From NCBI GenBank assembly GCA_001275005.1, contig JWZX01001014.1, forward strand, positions 1 to 18,940: DNA of 18,940 nucleotides, given 5' to 3'. Positions 10,501-18,469 of the stretch are shown here, piece by piece (the stretch's first letter is position 1; every line of letters starts with the position of its first letter). The position numbers and the translations under genes were made by a program. This DNA is from Chrysochromulina tobinii (Eukaryota > Haptophyta > Prymnesiales > Chrysochromulinaceae). Below the pieces are notes generated by a model that was not told where the DNA came from, did no database searches, and was given only the letters and a program-made list of their open reading frames with translations.

Positions 10501-13500
10501 TTGCCCACTTCGAAGTTCGCCTCAAACGGGCGCGAGAGGAGAGCGTGAGCCTCGCAGAACAGCTCGAGCACGCCCAGCCCTTTGCGCACCGCCTGGCGCT
10601 GCCGCTCGAGCCGCGTGCGCCTGAGGCGCAGCACGAGCGTGCGCGTGGGTGCGAGGGCACCGTCCTTGGCACGCACCGCATTGAAACGATCACCATGGAA
10701 CGCCACGTGGCCGCCCTTGGCCAGCTGAATGAAGATGACGTGGTTGGCCGCATTCTCGTTGAGGGCTTTGCCCGCATTGTCGCGCACGGGATAGCCGCGT
10801 ATGTGGAAGTCCTCATCTTGCCAATACTCGTACATGAGCGTCGTCATGAGCGCCTCGGGCAGCACGCCGTGCAAGAGCCGGTCTGGAATGAAGGTCTCCA
10901 TGCCGAGCGACAGGTTCGCCTCCATCGAGGCATCCCGCGTGATGACGCACGAGGGTGCGGGCGGCGGCCCAGCGTACGGGTGGCCCGCACCGTGCCGCTC
11001 CCACTCGGGCCACGGGTACTCCCGCGCCCCGGTGGGCGGCTGCATCTCGCGGTAGCAGTAGCGCGCGTCCGACGTGTACTCGAGCACGCGGTAGAAGCGA
11101 GAGCCCACCTCCTCGATGCGATAGACGTGGACCACCTTCCACACGCGATAGACGAAGATCTCGCGCCACACGCCGGGCGTGTCGGGCATCTTGCCCACAA
11201 GGTAGGCGCACGTCGCGTCCAGCGGCAGCGGCGGGTCCTGCAGAAAGATTTGGAGTGCAATCAGAGTGCAATCAGAGTGCAATCAGAGTGCAATCACTCG
11301 CGCATGCAAGAGCTCACCTGCAGGAAGATTTGGAGCGGCGGCGGCTGAGGACCGTTCATGTACCGCAGCCGCACGGGCTCGAGGATGGCAGGTAGCCAGG
11401 CCTTCTCCGACGGGTAGAGCTCATCCACGTAATACTGCCGGAACAGGTCCTGCACGGGCAGCTTGTTGCACGGCAGCCAGCGTGCGATGGTGTGCGAGCG
11501 GCCGACGAGCCGATAGATGGAGCGGAGTGACGAGCGCTCCATGAGCACCGCCTGTATGGCGGCCAGGCCGAAGACGGTGACCACGTCCACGTCCTTGGCC
11601 GTGCTCGAGTCCAGAGCCTGCGGCTGCGCGCCCGTCAGAGTGAGCTGCATCACTTGCACATCCACTTGCATCTCGGTCGCGCACTCTGCGACCGTCGGCA
11701 GCTCCACCCCCTCCGCCGCCGCCCCGGAGCCGCCACCGGTGCGCGAGCCGTTCTGCTGGAAGCGGCCGCGGTTGACTTGGCCGTTCAAGGGCGCCCATCG
11801 CATGCGGGCCTCGTCCGCCCGGGGCATGAGCGAACCCTCGGACTCCGAGACCCGCACAACAGCGTCCATGAGCTCATCGAGCATGAGTTGCGAGGCGCCG
11901 TCGTAGCGCACCCACTGCACAAGCTTGCGGCGCACCACGTGCAGGCACTCGAAGACCTCGGTCTCGGGCACGCGCCAGTCGTCGTAGCTCGCGGCCCCTT
12001 CCTGGCTCCCGAACTCGTCGGCGAGCTGCCGATGGTTCCACTGATGGCGCGTCGAGAGGAAGATCATCCCGCACACGAGCGTCTGCACCAGCGGCTGCGT
12101 GAGCTCCTCCGGCCGGCAGTTGCGCAGCGAGAGCAGCAAGTGCGCGTGCAATGTGCACATGCGGCGTGCACGCTCGTCCACCTCGTCATCCTCCTGATCG
12201 GCATCCTGACGCACAAGCTTGTGATACCAGCGGAGCAGAATGGAGCGCAGCTCACCCCACAGGAGCTTGTGGAGCTCAGTGCGGAATTCGTCTAGGTACG
12301 CGCCCACGCCAGGCCCCAGCTCGAGCCCGCGGAATGGCTTGCCCCGGATCGAGTCGTGCTCGCCGCGCTCGTAGCTGAGCACAAAGGAGACGAAGTTGTC
12401 CACGCGTGAGCACAGGCGCACCACGTACAGGATGATGGGGGTCGTCGAGTTCTCAAATCTCCCGGTGTCGAGATCGACGGCCTGTCGGCCAAGGCTGAGC
12501 ACCGACTCGCACAGCGTCTTTGGCGAGCGGCACAGCTCGTTGAGCAGCAGGTGGTGCGCCGTGCCGAGCAGCTTGGGCGCCGAGGTGGGCACCTCGCGAG
12601 GTTCGAGCCCCGCCGACTCGAGGGGGAGGTGAGCGCCCGGCTGGAAGAGCGCCGCGTCGAGCAGCTTCTGCAGCTTGAGCATCGCGAGCGCGTGGATGCG
12701 GTCGTCGGTCGCAAAAAAGGCGGCGATGAGCGGGATGCGAAGGTACGGCACCGTCAGGTAGCTCAGCAGCAGCTCGGCATCGTGCTGGCCGAGCGCGCGC
12801 CCGGACGAGGCGGTCGCGTCCTCGCCAAAATCGGGCAGGTCGATGATGTGAAGGATGTCGTCCTCACCATGCGCTTGCACGGGGCGCGTGTAGTAGCTTG
12901 GTGCGCCGAGATCGGGGAATCGATGCTCGGGCGGCGCGGCGCCGTCGCGCGCGAGCGGCTGTGCGATGAGCGGCGGAGACTGTGGGTTTTGCTGGAAGGC
13001 GATCATAAAGAAGCGACCGTTTTGGAAGATGAACCGGAGCTCGGCTGAGCGCTGCACCCACTCCGTCCGCGGCGGGAAGGCAAGCTTGTCCGGATTGAGG
13101 AAGAATTTGCAGTAGAAGACCACGTCACGGAAGCACCGAAACTCTGGGAAGTTCTTCATCATGAGCGCGCTGGGGTCGGTCATGTAGTCCACCGTATGCT
13201 TCGCGTCCGAGGGCCACGCGAGGTCGCGCGCGATGCGCTGGATGAATCTCGCCGTCTCGAGCTCGAGCCCCTGGCTGCGCTCCCACATCCAAATTGCGGC
13301 GAGCGCCTTCTGGGCCCCGAAGTAGTCGAGCACCCTCGTGCGTGTGCAGTTGAGCTCGGCCGTGTGGACGGGCATCGTGACGAGCTGCTCGACGAGGGCC
13401 GCCGTGCCGAACGTGAAGCCCCCAGGCCGCTTGGCCGAGCCTTGCTTGTCACCGCGCAGGTGCACCGAGACGCGCGAGGGCTTGTCGGTGGCCAGCTGGC

Positions 13501-16500
13501 GCATGACCACGTCGGCCACGCATGCGATGGCCGCGGGTACGACCATCCGAACTGCATCGAAGCTCATGGTGTGATCGAGCGAGAAGGCCGCCGCCGCAAA
13601 GTGCTCGCAAATCCGTTGGAGCAGGAGAAGAAGTTCGAGCTGCTGGGCGTGCAGCATCGGGGTGCGCCACACGCAGGTGCGTTCGGCCTCCTTGCCGTCC
13701 GGCAAGGGCATGGGCAGCAGCGCCGTGAACGTGTGCTGCACAAGCGCGGCGATCAGGAACGTCGTGTTGAGCACGGAATGCGACTGGACCATCGAGAGCG
13801 TGCAGAGCGCGTCGCACTCGACGAGCACTGCCACGCACTCGGCAAAGGCCCGCGAGCGAAGCGCCTCCGGATCGGCCGCGCACGGCGTGACGGCTTGCGG
13901 CTGCGACAGAAAGTCGATCGGTTTGTACTTGGGTAGGTCGTACGGCGAGCCCGGGTCGACTTCGTCGGGCCGTTGCAGCCGCTCGTACAGCGGCTGGTGG
14001 TGCGGCGTCTCGGGTGGCGGCTTGCTCGTGTCGCGCCACGGGAAGCGCCGCTCATGGCGCAAGAGCAGCTCGAGGCCCTCTGTCGAGATGACATTCCCCT
14101 TGGAGGTCATCAGCACGAGTGACGGGATTCCGCGCACCTGGAAAAGCTCGCTGAGGCGAGCACGCTGCAGCCCCGCCTCAAACGGCATCGCCGGGAAGGG
14201 CATGTGGCCTCGGTACTCGTCGAAGGAGGCCGCATCCTTATCACTCGAGACGAAGACGAGCTGCAGCCTCTTGCCCTGTGCATGCAGCCGTTTGTACACC
14301 TTGGCGAGCTCGGGCGTCGTCTTGCGGCACGGAGGGCACCACGAGGCGCTGAAGTAGAGCCCAATCACCTCTGCGCCCGAAAGCGCTGCGTCCGTTGAGA
14401 GCCAACCCCCCGCCCCACCGGAAGCCAAAGGGGCCGCCGCCGCCGCCGCCGCCGCCGTCGCCGCCGCCGCCGCCGCCGCTTCCGCCATGGGCATCGAGCA
14501 GCCGTCGGGGCCGCAATCACCGGTGGAGGGCACGCTTGGCATGGAGGAGGTGGTGGTGGTGCCAGCCGCGGCCACAGGCGAGGCCAGCAGCACCTCGCCA
14601 AGCAGTGCCTTCATCGACGGGCGCAAGAGCATGCGGTCCGCCTCGCACAGCACGAGCGGCGGCGGCGGGGGCGTTTCGTCCGGTCGCGTGCCATTGAGTT
14701 GCTCGAGTTTCATCTGGATGAGAAGGCAGTGATGGCGCAAGCTGGTGAGGCGCGCCGCTGTGAAGCTTGAGCCCTCGAGCTTGCCTAATTTGACGGCCTT
14801 GTACGCCGTCTGCCGGCAAGCGATGGTGAGGATCCGACGTTGCGCAGCACTAACCGACGACACGAAGCCCAGATCATGCTGCGCCAGCTTGAGCATCTGG
14901 AGCCGCACGAGCAGCGAGATCTCCTTGTACTCCGGCCGGCCGATGCCGTCGCGCCGGAGAAGGTACTCGAAGGCGTGGCGCACCACGCCATAGTGGCCGC
15001 TATTCGAGCGGCGCACCGTGCGAAACGGCGCATCGTCCTGAGCGTCCACCTCGGCGCCCGTGGCGAGCAGCTCGGCGCGCCGTTCCGCCTCCGAGGCAGC
15101 CATCGCCACGCCGAGCGAGCTGTTGCACACGAACGAGAGGAGCACTTCATAGAAGAGGGCGAGAGGACTCTTGCGCGCTCGCTCCTTCCAAGGGAGCGTC
15201 ATCGTCGTGTACAGGAACGACCAGAACGCTCCGTCGAGCACCCGCGACATGGGCACGCGGCGTAGCTCGAGGGCCGTGCGGAAGCGCATCTTGGGCGGGC
15301 GAGCCTGTGCGCGGTGATGGTTGAGCCCAGCCACGTCGGCGGAGAGCACAGTGAAGGTGCATGTGTCGCCCGCCTCTGTGGAGAGTGCTCGGCTGATGCA
15401 CACGAGCAGGTTGACGCGAGTCTCCTTCGCCGCCTCGAGAGTGGCGGGGAAGAGCTTCGACTCGCCCGGCTCGAGCTTGCGCACGTCCTCGATGGCTGCC
15501 TGCAAGAAGAGACGCTCTTGCCCGTTGCCCGAGATGGCGTGTGCCAGCTTGAACGCGAGCGAGCGGCAATCCTTGAGAAGGGCCGTCGCTCGGTTCAGGG
15601 CCTGCTTGCTCTTATGGGGCAGCTCGTGTGCGGAGGCGACGCCGTCCCGACCCACCAGGTTACCGAGCACCAGGAGGAAGACGTCGAGAGACACGTGCAG
15701 CGCGGACCCCTCGAGGCTCGTGCCGCCGATGAATGAATCGCCAAACTCGGCGCCAAAGGCCGGATGGAGCCAAGCAGGTGGTGGGCGCGGGTAGAGGGCC
15801 TGCAGGGAGAGCTGTTGCGAGCGCGCAGCCTCGACCTCCTTCTTCATCTCGGCGGCCTCCGAGCGCGCGCGCAGCCCGTGCAGCTTCGCGCGGATCTTCT
15901 CGAGGTCGAGGCACTCGTTGGTGATGTGCAGGTACTTGAGCGCGAGCGACCGGGGCTCCTCGGTGCCCTCGGCCGCCTCATCCCTCGCGAAGAGAGCCAG
16001 ATTCTGAGGCTCGATGCACATCACTTCCTTGAGTAGGAGCTCCTTGCGCCGCATGCCCTCGTCCTGGCCGCCCTCGCCGCTCTCGGCTCCGCCGCCTCCT
16101 CCTTTCTTCCCGCCGCCAAAGGGATTCGAAACGGACTGCCCCGGCTTGCCCTCCTTGCTCGACGTGACCTGCTTCGGGTCCTTTAAGGTCACGTCGGCGC
16201 ACAGGGAGCCGTCCACGTACGTCCTGAGCGAGCCCTTCTTGCGCGTGATGGTGATCCACGCCCAGCGCCCGCGCTTGATCGAGGCCTCGGAGCTGCCCAT
16301 CGTGCCGAGCGCGCCGACGCCTCCATTCTTGTAGATCTGCACGTACTCGACTTTCTCGCCTTGAGAGGGCGGTAGAGAACCGCTGAAGAGGCGCATGGGT
16401 TGTAGCTGCTCCCTGCGCCGATCGTCGTCCTCGTCGTCTTCGTGGGGCTCGCCGACGCGGATGGCGAAGAAGATGGTGTACGAGTGCAGCCGACCGTCCT

Positions 16501-17038
16501 CCTCCAGGAGCCACGGCGTGCATGGGATCACTGCCTTCAAGTACCCCGCCTCAGGGAGCGCGAGGGCCACCGTGCCATCCTCCTGCTTCTCAAAACGTGG
16601 CTCGCCGCCGCCAACGAGCTCGAGGCCGCGCGGCAGCTCGGTCGTCTCGGGGGGCAGTGTGCGGAAGTCGGCGGTCAGGCTCGCCTCCTGCGACCAAGTG
16701 CCCGCCCGGGACAGTGGGCCCACGAGGGAGCCCTCACGCCGCGCCGCTCTCCGGCCTACCGCGAGGGCGGGCGGCTCATTGAGGTCCACAGATGCTTTGT
16801 CGAGCTCGTCGTCCGAACTCCATATTGACAGGGCGTCTATCTGGTCGATGTCGAGCCCGAGCCCGAAGCCGCCAAACTTGACAGCCTTGGCCTTGGATTG
16901 CTCCTTCGTGTACGCCTTGGTCACCAGGAGTTCGTCGAACGGTTTCTCCTCCTCCGGTGCGCTGGCCGCGTATTGCTTGGTGCCTTGTTGTTGCTTTCCG
17001 CCGCGGTCTGTTTGATATTTGCGACCAGTGCGGGCCAT
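104..17038 (-). CDS. Giant multidomain protein, DUF3638/DUF3645 with two thioredoxin-like domains (3' end beyond window)
   Basis: One gene read from 17038 down to the left edge, in exons 17038-11318, 11237-4667 and 4564-104. Both introns fall between codons, and the open frame totals about 5,580 residues. Order of parts: LamG-like segment (about residues 150-395), nucleoredoxin-type thioredoxin with WCPPC at 900-904, a long alpha-rich region of unknown function, DUF3638 with GGGKTT (about 3250) and MDEVD (about 3382), DUF3645 with SGTP and HTTGMD, a cysteine-less thioredoxin-like domain (about 4215-4350), a dynein-stalk-like segment (about 4440-4570), a beta-rich region, coiled coil and a ZZ-like finger (about 5229-5286). 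DUF3638/DUF3645 proteins are very large eukaryotic proteins of unknown biochemical role; the P-loop-like and SGTP motifs suggest nucleotide-dependent, helicase-like chemistry, but that is inference. No signal peptide or membrane segment is evident, so a cytosolic or nuclear location is likely. One frame break near 8650 interrupts exon 2. The start is ATG with A at -3 and G at +4. Confidence 0.85.
998..1171 (-). other. ZZ-like zinc finger (part of giant gene)
   Basis: Cysteine pairs CQSC (1171-1160), CDDC (1102-1091), CSGC (1033-1022) and CPGC (1009-998), with CVHH between the second and third. The stretch CRYDLCPGC is typical of ZZ-type fingers, which bind two zinc ions and usually peptides or protein tails. 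The finger is flanked by Asp/Glu-rich sequence. Confidence 0.7.
3140..3545 (-). other. Dynein-stalk-like segment (part of giant gene)
   Basis: A heptad-like stretch LEAAKLRYEEAKAALIQVPV is followed by DFDELRKTTMPSEAVTRAVR, a VICAIFDIRPD strand-helix block and AALRGWLIALLNL. This order recalls the dynein heavy-chain stalk: coiled coil, an ELR-x-PP-x-V turn, a short microtubule-binding bundle and a C-terminal W-containing helix. The match is by pattern only. No dynein AAA+ unit is visible here. Confidence 0.4.
3790..4200 (-). other. Degenerate thioredoxin-like domain without CxxC (part of giant gene)
   Basis: The pattern follows the first thioredoxin domain: GKVVGLYFEAADKYM where the other has EVIGLYFSASWCPPC, then EFVYLTAASSVSDF for LVFVSSDKDAASF, and MPWLALPF for MPFPAMPF. 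The strand KVVLIGVEGDTITRNGA ends it. Both active-site cysteines and the tryptophan are replaced, a roughly 20-residue charged insertion follows, and the G-I-P loop is gone. It is probably a structural or binding module, not an enzyme. Confidence 0.7.
4565..4666 (-). other. Intron B (102 nt), tandem-repeat intron with exon-copy acceptor
   Basis: GT-AG intron built like intron A: a 21-nt head beginning GTGAGGGCC, five 10-nt units (TGATTGCGTC, TGATGGTCAC, TGATGGCCAC, TGATTGCGAC, TGATTGCGTC), then a 31-nt tail. The last 24 nt of exon 2 (4690-4667) recur at the intron end (4588-4565) with one mismatch (CTCGCGCAG versus GTCGCGCAG). Removing it joins FRDLAQ to GAFRMRGI, the continuity expected for DUF3645. 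It contains an in-frame stop (at 4643). Confidence 0.9.
4596..4645 (-). repeat. Five-copy degenerate 10-nt array within intron B
   Basis: Five units of the form TGATNGCNNC or TGATGGNCAC on the gene strand. All but the first are preceded by C, giving four CTGAT branch-point-like words. The core TGATTGC is shared with the intron A array although the unit length differs (10 versus 11 nt). Confidence 0.8.
4667..11237 (-). CDS. Exon 2 of giant gene: DUF3638/DUF3645 core, with one frame break
   Basis: The exon runs from the acceptor CTGCAG|GAC at 11238 to the donor CAG|GTGAGG at 4666. It is 6,571 nt, one more than a multiple of three, so exactly one extra base (or the loss of two) accounts for the frame change near 8650. 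The upstream part (884-residue frame) is family-specific and unnamed. The downstream part carries the DUF3638 hallmarks: GGGKTT at 7207-7190, MDEVDLLLHPLKAELNFPIG from 6811, and then DUF3645 with RIGFSGTPSDLLPLDLG around 5160 and HTTGMD around 4756-4739. The usual family P-loop is closer to GEGK(S/T); here it is GGGKT. A Gly/Asp-rich loop (about 6050-5900) and a Gly-Tyr repeat (about 8515-8440) look like disordered insertions. Confidence 0.85.
4730..7260 (-). other. DUF3638/DUF3645 core region (part of giant gene)
   Basis: KQMIMGGGKTTVVGPMLSLI resembles the DUF3638 P-loop-like block, and GCLIMDEVDLLLHPLKAEL its acidic DExD-like block. The later blocks IGFSGTPSDLLP, FHALIDTGALITGLTNKEVA, GVVFLDENDEKV and FYDQIHTTGMDI match DUF3645. 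The spacing and order agree with what I recall of this family. Boundaries are approximate and the biochemical activity is not known. Confidence 0.8.
8640..8662 (-). other. Single-base frame break within exon 2
   Basis: Upstream frame reads LSTALSELRALTRHAAR and then stops (CGC TGT GCG TGA); the frame one base over continues REVTRKMVNRRSEVLTKQLM. GC at third positions is high in each frame right up to the junction, so coding seems to switch frame by one base here. An indel (real or in assembly) is the simplest reading; a +1 programmed frameshift or a small unusual intron is possible. Confidence 0.7.
11238..11317 (-). other. Intron A (80 nt), tandem-repeat intron with exon-copy acceptor
   Basis: GT-AG intron. 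On the gene strand it is a 21-nt head (GTGAGCTCTTGCATGCGCGAG, minus one base: it starts GTGAGCTC and ends GCGCGAG), four perfect copies of TGATTGCACTC, and the tail CAAATCTTTCTGCAG. The last 18 nt of exon 1 (11335-11318, CTCCAAATCTTCCTGCAG) recur at the intron's end (11255-11238) with one mismatch, and one further base beyond also matches. Splicing joins LQIFLQ to DPPLPL in phase 0. Without splicing the frame stops within the intron. Confidence 0.88.
11250..11296 (-). repeat. Four-copy 11-nt array within intron A
   Basis: Four perfect head-to-tail copies of TGATTGCACTC on the gene strand (GAGTGCAATCA on plus). Each junction forms CTGAT, which fits a CTRAY-type branch-point consensus, so the array offers up to three equivalent branch sites. 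Confidence 0.9.
11318..17038 (-). CDS. Exon 1 of giant gene: N-terminal LamG-like and redox thioredoxin part
   Basis: This exon is 1,907 codons, without a stop, from the ATG at 17038 to CAG|GTGAGC at 11317. The N-terminus is charged and low in complexity (about residues 1-120). A beta-rich stretch follows, including GRWAWITITRKKGSLRTYVD, which resembles a LamG/concanavalin fold interrupted by an acidic loop and a Gly-rich loop. A poly-Ala run precedes the thioredoxin domain. The C-terminal 850 residues, including the segment SALMMKNFPEFRCFRDVVFY, are helical and match no domain I can name, though they have the look of conserved sequence in this giant-protein family. Reading past the donor adds only seven residues before a stop, which supports the splice. 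Confidence 0.85.
14036..14390 (-). other. Nucleoredoxin-type thioredoxin domain with WCPPC (part of giant gene)
   Basis: The domain reads EVIGLYFSASWCPPCRKTTP, followed by LQLVFVSSDKD, MPFPAMPFEAG and RGIPSLVLM. This is the standard nucleoredoxin/tryparedoxin pattern: beta strand, CPPC active site (C901 and C904), FVSSD strand, MPW-like loop and cis-proline after GI. All catalytic elements are present, so it should be redox-active. Within this protein it could act on the neighbouring region or on bound partners; that is inference. Confidence 0.85.
14415..14490 (-). repeat. GCC trinucleotide repeat coding poly-alanine
   Basis: Imperfect (GCC)n run in frame within exon 1, coding about 20 alanines just before the WCPPC thioredoxin domain. 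It is probably a length-variable linker. Confidence 0.85.
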
Positions 17039-17167
17039 TTGTTCCCCGTCGGAGGGGATGGCAAATCACAACGAGCACCGCGCGGGGTCGCTTCTTTCCG
17101 CCGCGGTCTGGTTGATTGCGGCCGCGGACCTCGCGGGTCCCCGTCGGGGAAAGGCAAATCACAAGCG
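16994..17167. repeat. Imperfect tandem duplication across the giant gene's start
   Basis: Copy 1 (16994-17073) and copy 2 (17094-17167) share CTTTCCGCCGCGGTCTG at one end and GGCAAATCACAA at the other, with a more diverged middle containing CCCCGTCGG. The offset is 100 nt at one end and 92 at the other. The start codon at 17038-17036 lies in copy 1; copy 2 has no ATG at the matching place. Translated on the minus strand both copies give a DRGGK peptide, so copy 2 was probably made from the coding start. Confidence 0.75.
17028..17045 (-). promoter_or_regulatory. Translation start context of giant gene
   Basis: On the gene strand the ATG sits in ACAAATGGCC, with A at -3 and G at +4, a good Kozak-type context. 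No other in-frame ATG with this context is seen immediately upstream. Confidence 0.55.
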
Positions 17168-17178
17168 CTTTTCCGAGG

Positions 17179-17218
17179 TCAAGTCAAGTCAAGTCAAGTC
17201 AAGTCAAGTCAAGTCAAG
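17179..17218. repeat. TCAAG microsatellite, eight copies
   Basis: Eight perfect head-to-tail copies of TCAAG, 40 nt in all, lying about 140 nt upstream of the giant gene's start codon in its presumed promoter region. Confidence 0.97.
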
Positions 17219-17361
17219 GCGGTTGTCGAGTCCCGAGCACCGCCCCGAGGGGCGAACCAGGCACATACCACCTTCCCCCACCGCACTTCAGGGGTTTGAC
17301 CAATTCTCTGCAAGAAATGCTAAATATATTGTTTTAGAATGCTACATCAGAATAATTCCTG
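17219..17361. other. Intergenic stretch, AT-rich at its right part
   Basis: No gene or motif I can support. AT content rises around 17300-17360 (AAATATATTG), unlike the coding DNA to the left; it may be the spacer between the giant gene and whatever lies to the right. Confidence 0.5.
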
Positions 17362-17394
17362 TTGCGAGAGGAATTTCGTCAGCGTCTCGAAAAT

Positions 17395-18243
17395 ATGGCC
17401 GCTACGCTACAGGTCTCATGTCGCCTCGGCCTTCCACGAGCTCGCTCGAAAAACCTCAAACCGTTGGACCTCAAACCGCTGGACGAAGCGATAGCTTCTC
17501 AGCCCTACAGCGCAAAAGGAAAAGGCGTATCTCAGAATGCTGCACATTCACCGGGCGCCGCCCAGATCAAAGAGGAACGTAAGGACGTCATTCTGCGCGA
17601 GTTCCAGGAGGAGATCCAGCGGCTGAAGGGCCAGCTGGCTGCGGGCGCCTGCGGCAGCAGATGCAGCAGTGGTGCAGAGCTGGCGGCGATGCAAAATGTG
17701 CTGTCACCGACTGGGAGTTCGCCTGAACCTGAGGAGGAAAGTCCGAAAAGGTTAATCATCATGTTCGTCAGTGCGGCACCCACATCCGCCCATATTCTGA
17801 GGCCTAGAGCACGGCGTCCAGTAGAGAAGCTGCCGAGCATGGGGACGACTCGCCCTAACTGCACGCCAAGGTCGCCAAAGCCGTCGCCAAAGTTGGCAAC
17901 ATCTAGCGACGACGCAGGCAGTTTCGTCTTGAGCAGTTCGAGATCGCCGGCGAGTAGCTTCAGGCCAGGCAGCTCGGCGCCGTCGACCGCCTCCCCGAAG
18001 ATAAGCTTGCAATCGCCCGCCAGCAGCTTCAGCTCGAGCCTTCGATCGCCGGAATCTCGCGAATCTCGGCTAGCCGTTACCGCTGCCGCCTCTGCCGCGA
18101 CACCCGCCGCGGGCAGCTTCTCCTTAGGCGCGGGCGCGGGCGCTCCCGTCGCCTCGCCACTCGGCGGTGCACGGGCGACGCCCGCTGCCGCCGGCAGCTT
18201 CAGGCTCGGAGCGGAGAGAACGCGGAGGCGGAAGCTCGGATGA
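17395..18243 (+). pseudogene. Ser/Pro/Ala-rich open frame containing a kinesin-2-like neck fragment
   Basis: A plus-strand frame open from about 17362 to the stop at 18243; the first ATG is at 17395. Residues coded by 17566-17646 read IKEERKDVILREFQEEIQRL, very like the motor-to-neck junction of kinesin-2 (usual form: EDPKDALLREFQEEI followed by a coiled coil). The codon before them ends in CAG, as an acceptor site would. No kinesin motor motifs are found upstream, and downstream the frame turns into a Ser/Pro/Ala-rich repeat tract. Third-position GC is lower than in the giant gene. I read it as a gene fragment or a single exon of a larger gene. The rest of the frame may be non-coding. Confidence 0.35.
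17911..18215. repeat. Degenerate repeat coding A(S/G)SF motifs
   Basis: Five spaced, diverged copies of a unit with core GGCAGCTTC or AGTAGCTTC. In the plus frame they give AGSFVLSS, PASSFRPG, PASSFSSS, AAGSFSLGA and AAGSFRLGA. In the minus frame the same DNA gives KL(L/P)A(G/A) repeats. Which strand, if any, is translated cannot be told. Confidence 0.6.
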
Positions 18244-18267
18244 CAGTGAGCGGATGGATTTGTGCGC

Positions 18268-18469
18268 CTGGAGAATGTTCCTCTGCATCTCGTCGTCCTC
18301 GCAGATGAGCACCTTGTACACCATGGGCGTGATGCTCGTCCGCCCCAATCGCTCCGCAGCCTCATCCGACGCCACGAACGCGGGTCGCTCAGGCGGTGGA
18401 GGCGGAGCGTGTGGCGGCGAACATCGATGAGGCGGAGCGTCAGATGGGGAGAGGCTACAAGGGAGGCTT
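18268..18469 (-). CDS. Possible exon: linker plus start of a response-regulator receiver domain
   Basis: On the minus strand an open frame after a TGA gives a Pro/Ser-rich linker, then ERPAFVASDEAAERLG and MVYKVLICEDDEMQRNILQ. The latter fits the first strand and helix of a receiver (REC) domain: hydrophobic strand, acidic EDD pocket and an MQR helix. The phospho-acceptor Asp, the Thr/Ser and the Lys of a full receiver are not found downstream in this frame, which ends at 18124. The exon may end at CTCCAG, followed by GCGCAC (a GC donor) or by nothing. It could be part of a hybrid histidine kinase or response regulator, or a relic. It overlaps no giant-gene sequence and partly overlaps the plus-strand region to its left. 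Confidence 0.35.

Noticed and set aside
16898-17299. Plus-strand open frame running through the TCAAG microsatellite
   Set aside because: Its sequence is antisense coding DNA, then a pentanucleotide array; composition is not protein-like.
17532-18365. Minus-strand open frame of 277 codons
   Set aside because: Begins in a frame different from the receiver-like fragment, has only repeat-derived KLLAG motifs and no recognisable domain, and overlaps the plus-strand kinesin-like fragment.
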